Assembly (NCBI GenBank): GCA_910587455.1
Contig: CAJULK010000010.1
Span: forward strand, 33,304 to 97,303
Direction: 5' to 3'
Length of the DNA: 64,000 nt
Origin: an uncultured Christensenellaceae bacterium
Lineage (GTDB): Bacteria; Bacillota; Clostridia; Christensenellales; Pumilibacteraceae
Shown here: positions 63,565 to 64,000 of the stretch, one piece after another
Layout: every line of letters begins with the position of its first letter
Position numbering within the stretch: position 1 is the stretch's first letter
Made by a program: the position numbers and the translations under genes
Notes under the pieces: model-generated
What the model saw: the letters and a program-made list of their open reading frames with translations, nothing else
What the model was told of the DNA's origin: nothing
The model's database searches: none

Positions 63565-63750
63565 TTAGTCGCAAGGGGCTAACCCCTCGCGGCTTGCCCG
63601 TTCGCTTGCAATGGCTGTCATAGCGTCCTTATAAATACGCTTTGACAGCCTTTTTGCTTGCTCTTTATCGGGCGGCAGTTTGGCGTAAATGTTTTTGCTT
63701 TGGTCGTTAAAGTAGATAACCGATATTCCGAGCGGTATTTGCTTTTCCAT
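63565..63750 (-). CDS. Small charged protein, function unknown
   Basis: 61 residues: MEKQIPLGISVIYFNDQSKN, then a Lys-rich helix (KEQAKRLSKRIYKDAMTAIA) and a tail ending REGLAPCD. GGAG lies 8-9 nt before ATG 63750, and a strong terminator follows at 63405-63448, which supports it as a real gene. I do not recognise a family. Its place beside repeats and a restriction-modification pair suggests mobile-element cargo. Confidence 0.55.
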   Translation of the reverse strand: MEKQIPLGISVIYFNDQSKNIYAKLPPDKEQAKRLSKRIYKDAMTAIASERASREGLAPCD

Positions 63751-63829
63751 ATTTGATACTCCGTTAATTCTTTATAACCCAACCCAAACCCACCCACAGC
63801 GGGCTTGCTTTTTCGTTCCGTGTTCCGTA

Positions 63830-64000
63830 GTGCCAATTAGGTAATAATAGCGTGAAAGCCCTAAAATGCTGCGACGCGCGACGCAGTGTCAATAAGGTAA
63901 TAGTATGCTTATTGCCACTGCGGGCGGCTGTTGCCGCCCGCATAACGCCATTTTTACCCGAAAAGTGTTACAGTGTTACGGGGTGGACTAAGGTAATACT
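63830..64000. repeat. Nested inverted repeats and iterated GGTAATA motif at the right edge
   Basis: GGTAATA occurs at 63840, 63896 and 63992 in the contexts TTAGGTAATAATA, TAAGGTAATAGTA and TAAGGTAATACT. CAGTGTCAATAAG (63884-63896) pairs with CTTATTGCCACTG (63908-63920), 12 of 13 positions. Directly after it GCGGGCGG pairs with CCGCCCGC (63920-63927 with 63934-63941), with TTTTT nearby. This could be an att, origin or oriT-like region of an element that continues past the edge. Confidence 0.45.

Noticed and set aside
63618..63836. A 72-codon minus-strand frame overlapping the small right-edge gene
   Set aside because: The competing 61-codon frame has a proper GGAG site at good spacing; this one has none.
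1..64000. CRISPR arrays or insertion-sequence transposases
   Set aside because: No regularly spaced identical repeats and no transposase motifs were seen; the only recombinase is the serine resolvase at 61080-61685.

Overview
The window reads as chromosome of an uncultured, low-to-mid GC Clostridia-type Firmicute (Bacillota), possibly near Christensenellales. Supporting features are a threonine T-box leader, an FtsK/SpoIIIE translocase, WhiA, HPr kinase, class II aldolase, CotH-family and BspA-type leucine-rich-repeat lipoproteins, and sigma-A promoters with 17-bp spacers. The lineage is an inference from gene content; no 16S or other marker for precise placement is present. Most genes lie on the minus strand.

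Layout. 1-5.5 kb: the N-terminal part of a giant subtilisin-like surface protease that ends in BspA repeats and runs off the left edge. 6.1-10.8 kb: thrS with a T-box, a TVP38-type membrane protein, rnhA, proC and tRNA-Trp. 11-13.3 kb: tgt, a YgjP-type metallopeptidase and ruvC. 13.6-25.4 kb: a long genome-maintenance operon, ftsK, an ATPase-dead ftsK paralogue, rimO, pgsA, cinA, recA, ruvA, ruvB, queA. 25.7-28.4 kb: a zinc-ribbon protein, a CotH lipoprotein and a divergent small membrane protein. 28.5-33.6 kb: a two-component system plus an FtsX-type ABC exporter joined by a shared direct-repeat operator. 33.8-39.2 kb: glycolysis (gap, fba, pfkA), an M29 aminopeptidase and a YcxB-like protein. 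39.3-45.4 kb: murB, a PHP phosphoesterase, whiA, dnaE. 45.6-48.5 kb: a degenerate Fic-fold protein, a lipid kinase, a membrane protein and an XRE regulator. 48.5-54.2 kb: dtd, queH, a uvrC-HAD fusion, hprK, and a 53-codon ORF coupled to ppa. 54.3-60.8 kb: a TetR regulator, a palindromic repeat and a 1799-residue LRR lipoprotein. 60.9-64 kb: an AT-richer accessory island with a serine resolvase, a DNA methyltransferase, its nonsense-interrupted restriction enzyme, and nested repeats at the right edge.

How genes work together. tgt, queA and queH supply three steps of queuosine tRNA modification. recA, ruvABC, uvrC and dnaE cover repair and replication. gap, fba, pfkA, hprK and ppa relate to glycolysis, its phosphorylation control and pyrophosphate removal.

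The strongest unusual signals are: (1) at least seven genes whose -10 hexamer lies exactly 6 nt before the start codon without a Shine-Dalgarno site, the geometry of leaderless mRNAs; (2) an FtsK paralogue with a destroyed Walker A/B and two winged-helix domains, encoded directly downstream of intact ftsK; (3) a single-frame UvrC-HAD fusion; (4) a Fic-fold protein whose active-site motif is mostly lost; (5) a restriction enzyme broken by one in-frame TAA; (6) paired palindromes 104 bp apart flanking the LRR lipoprotein promoter.
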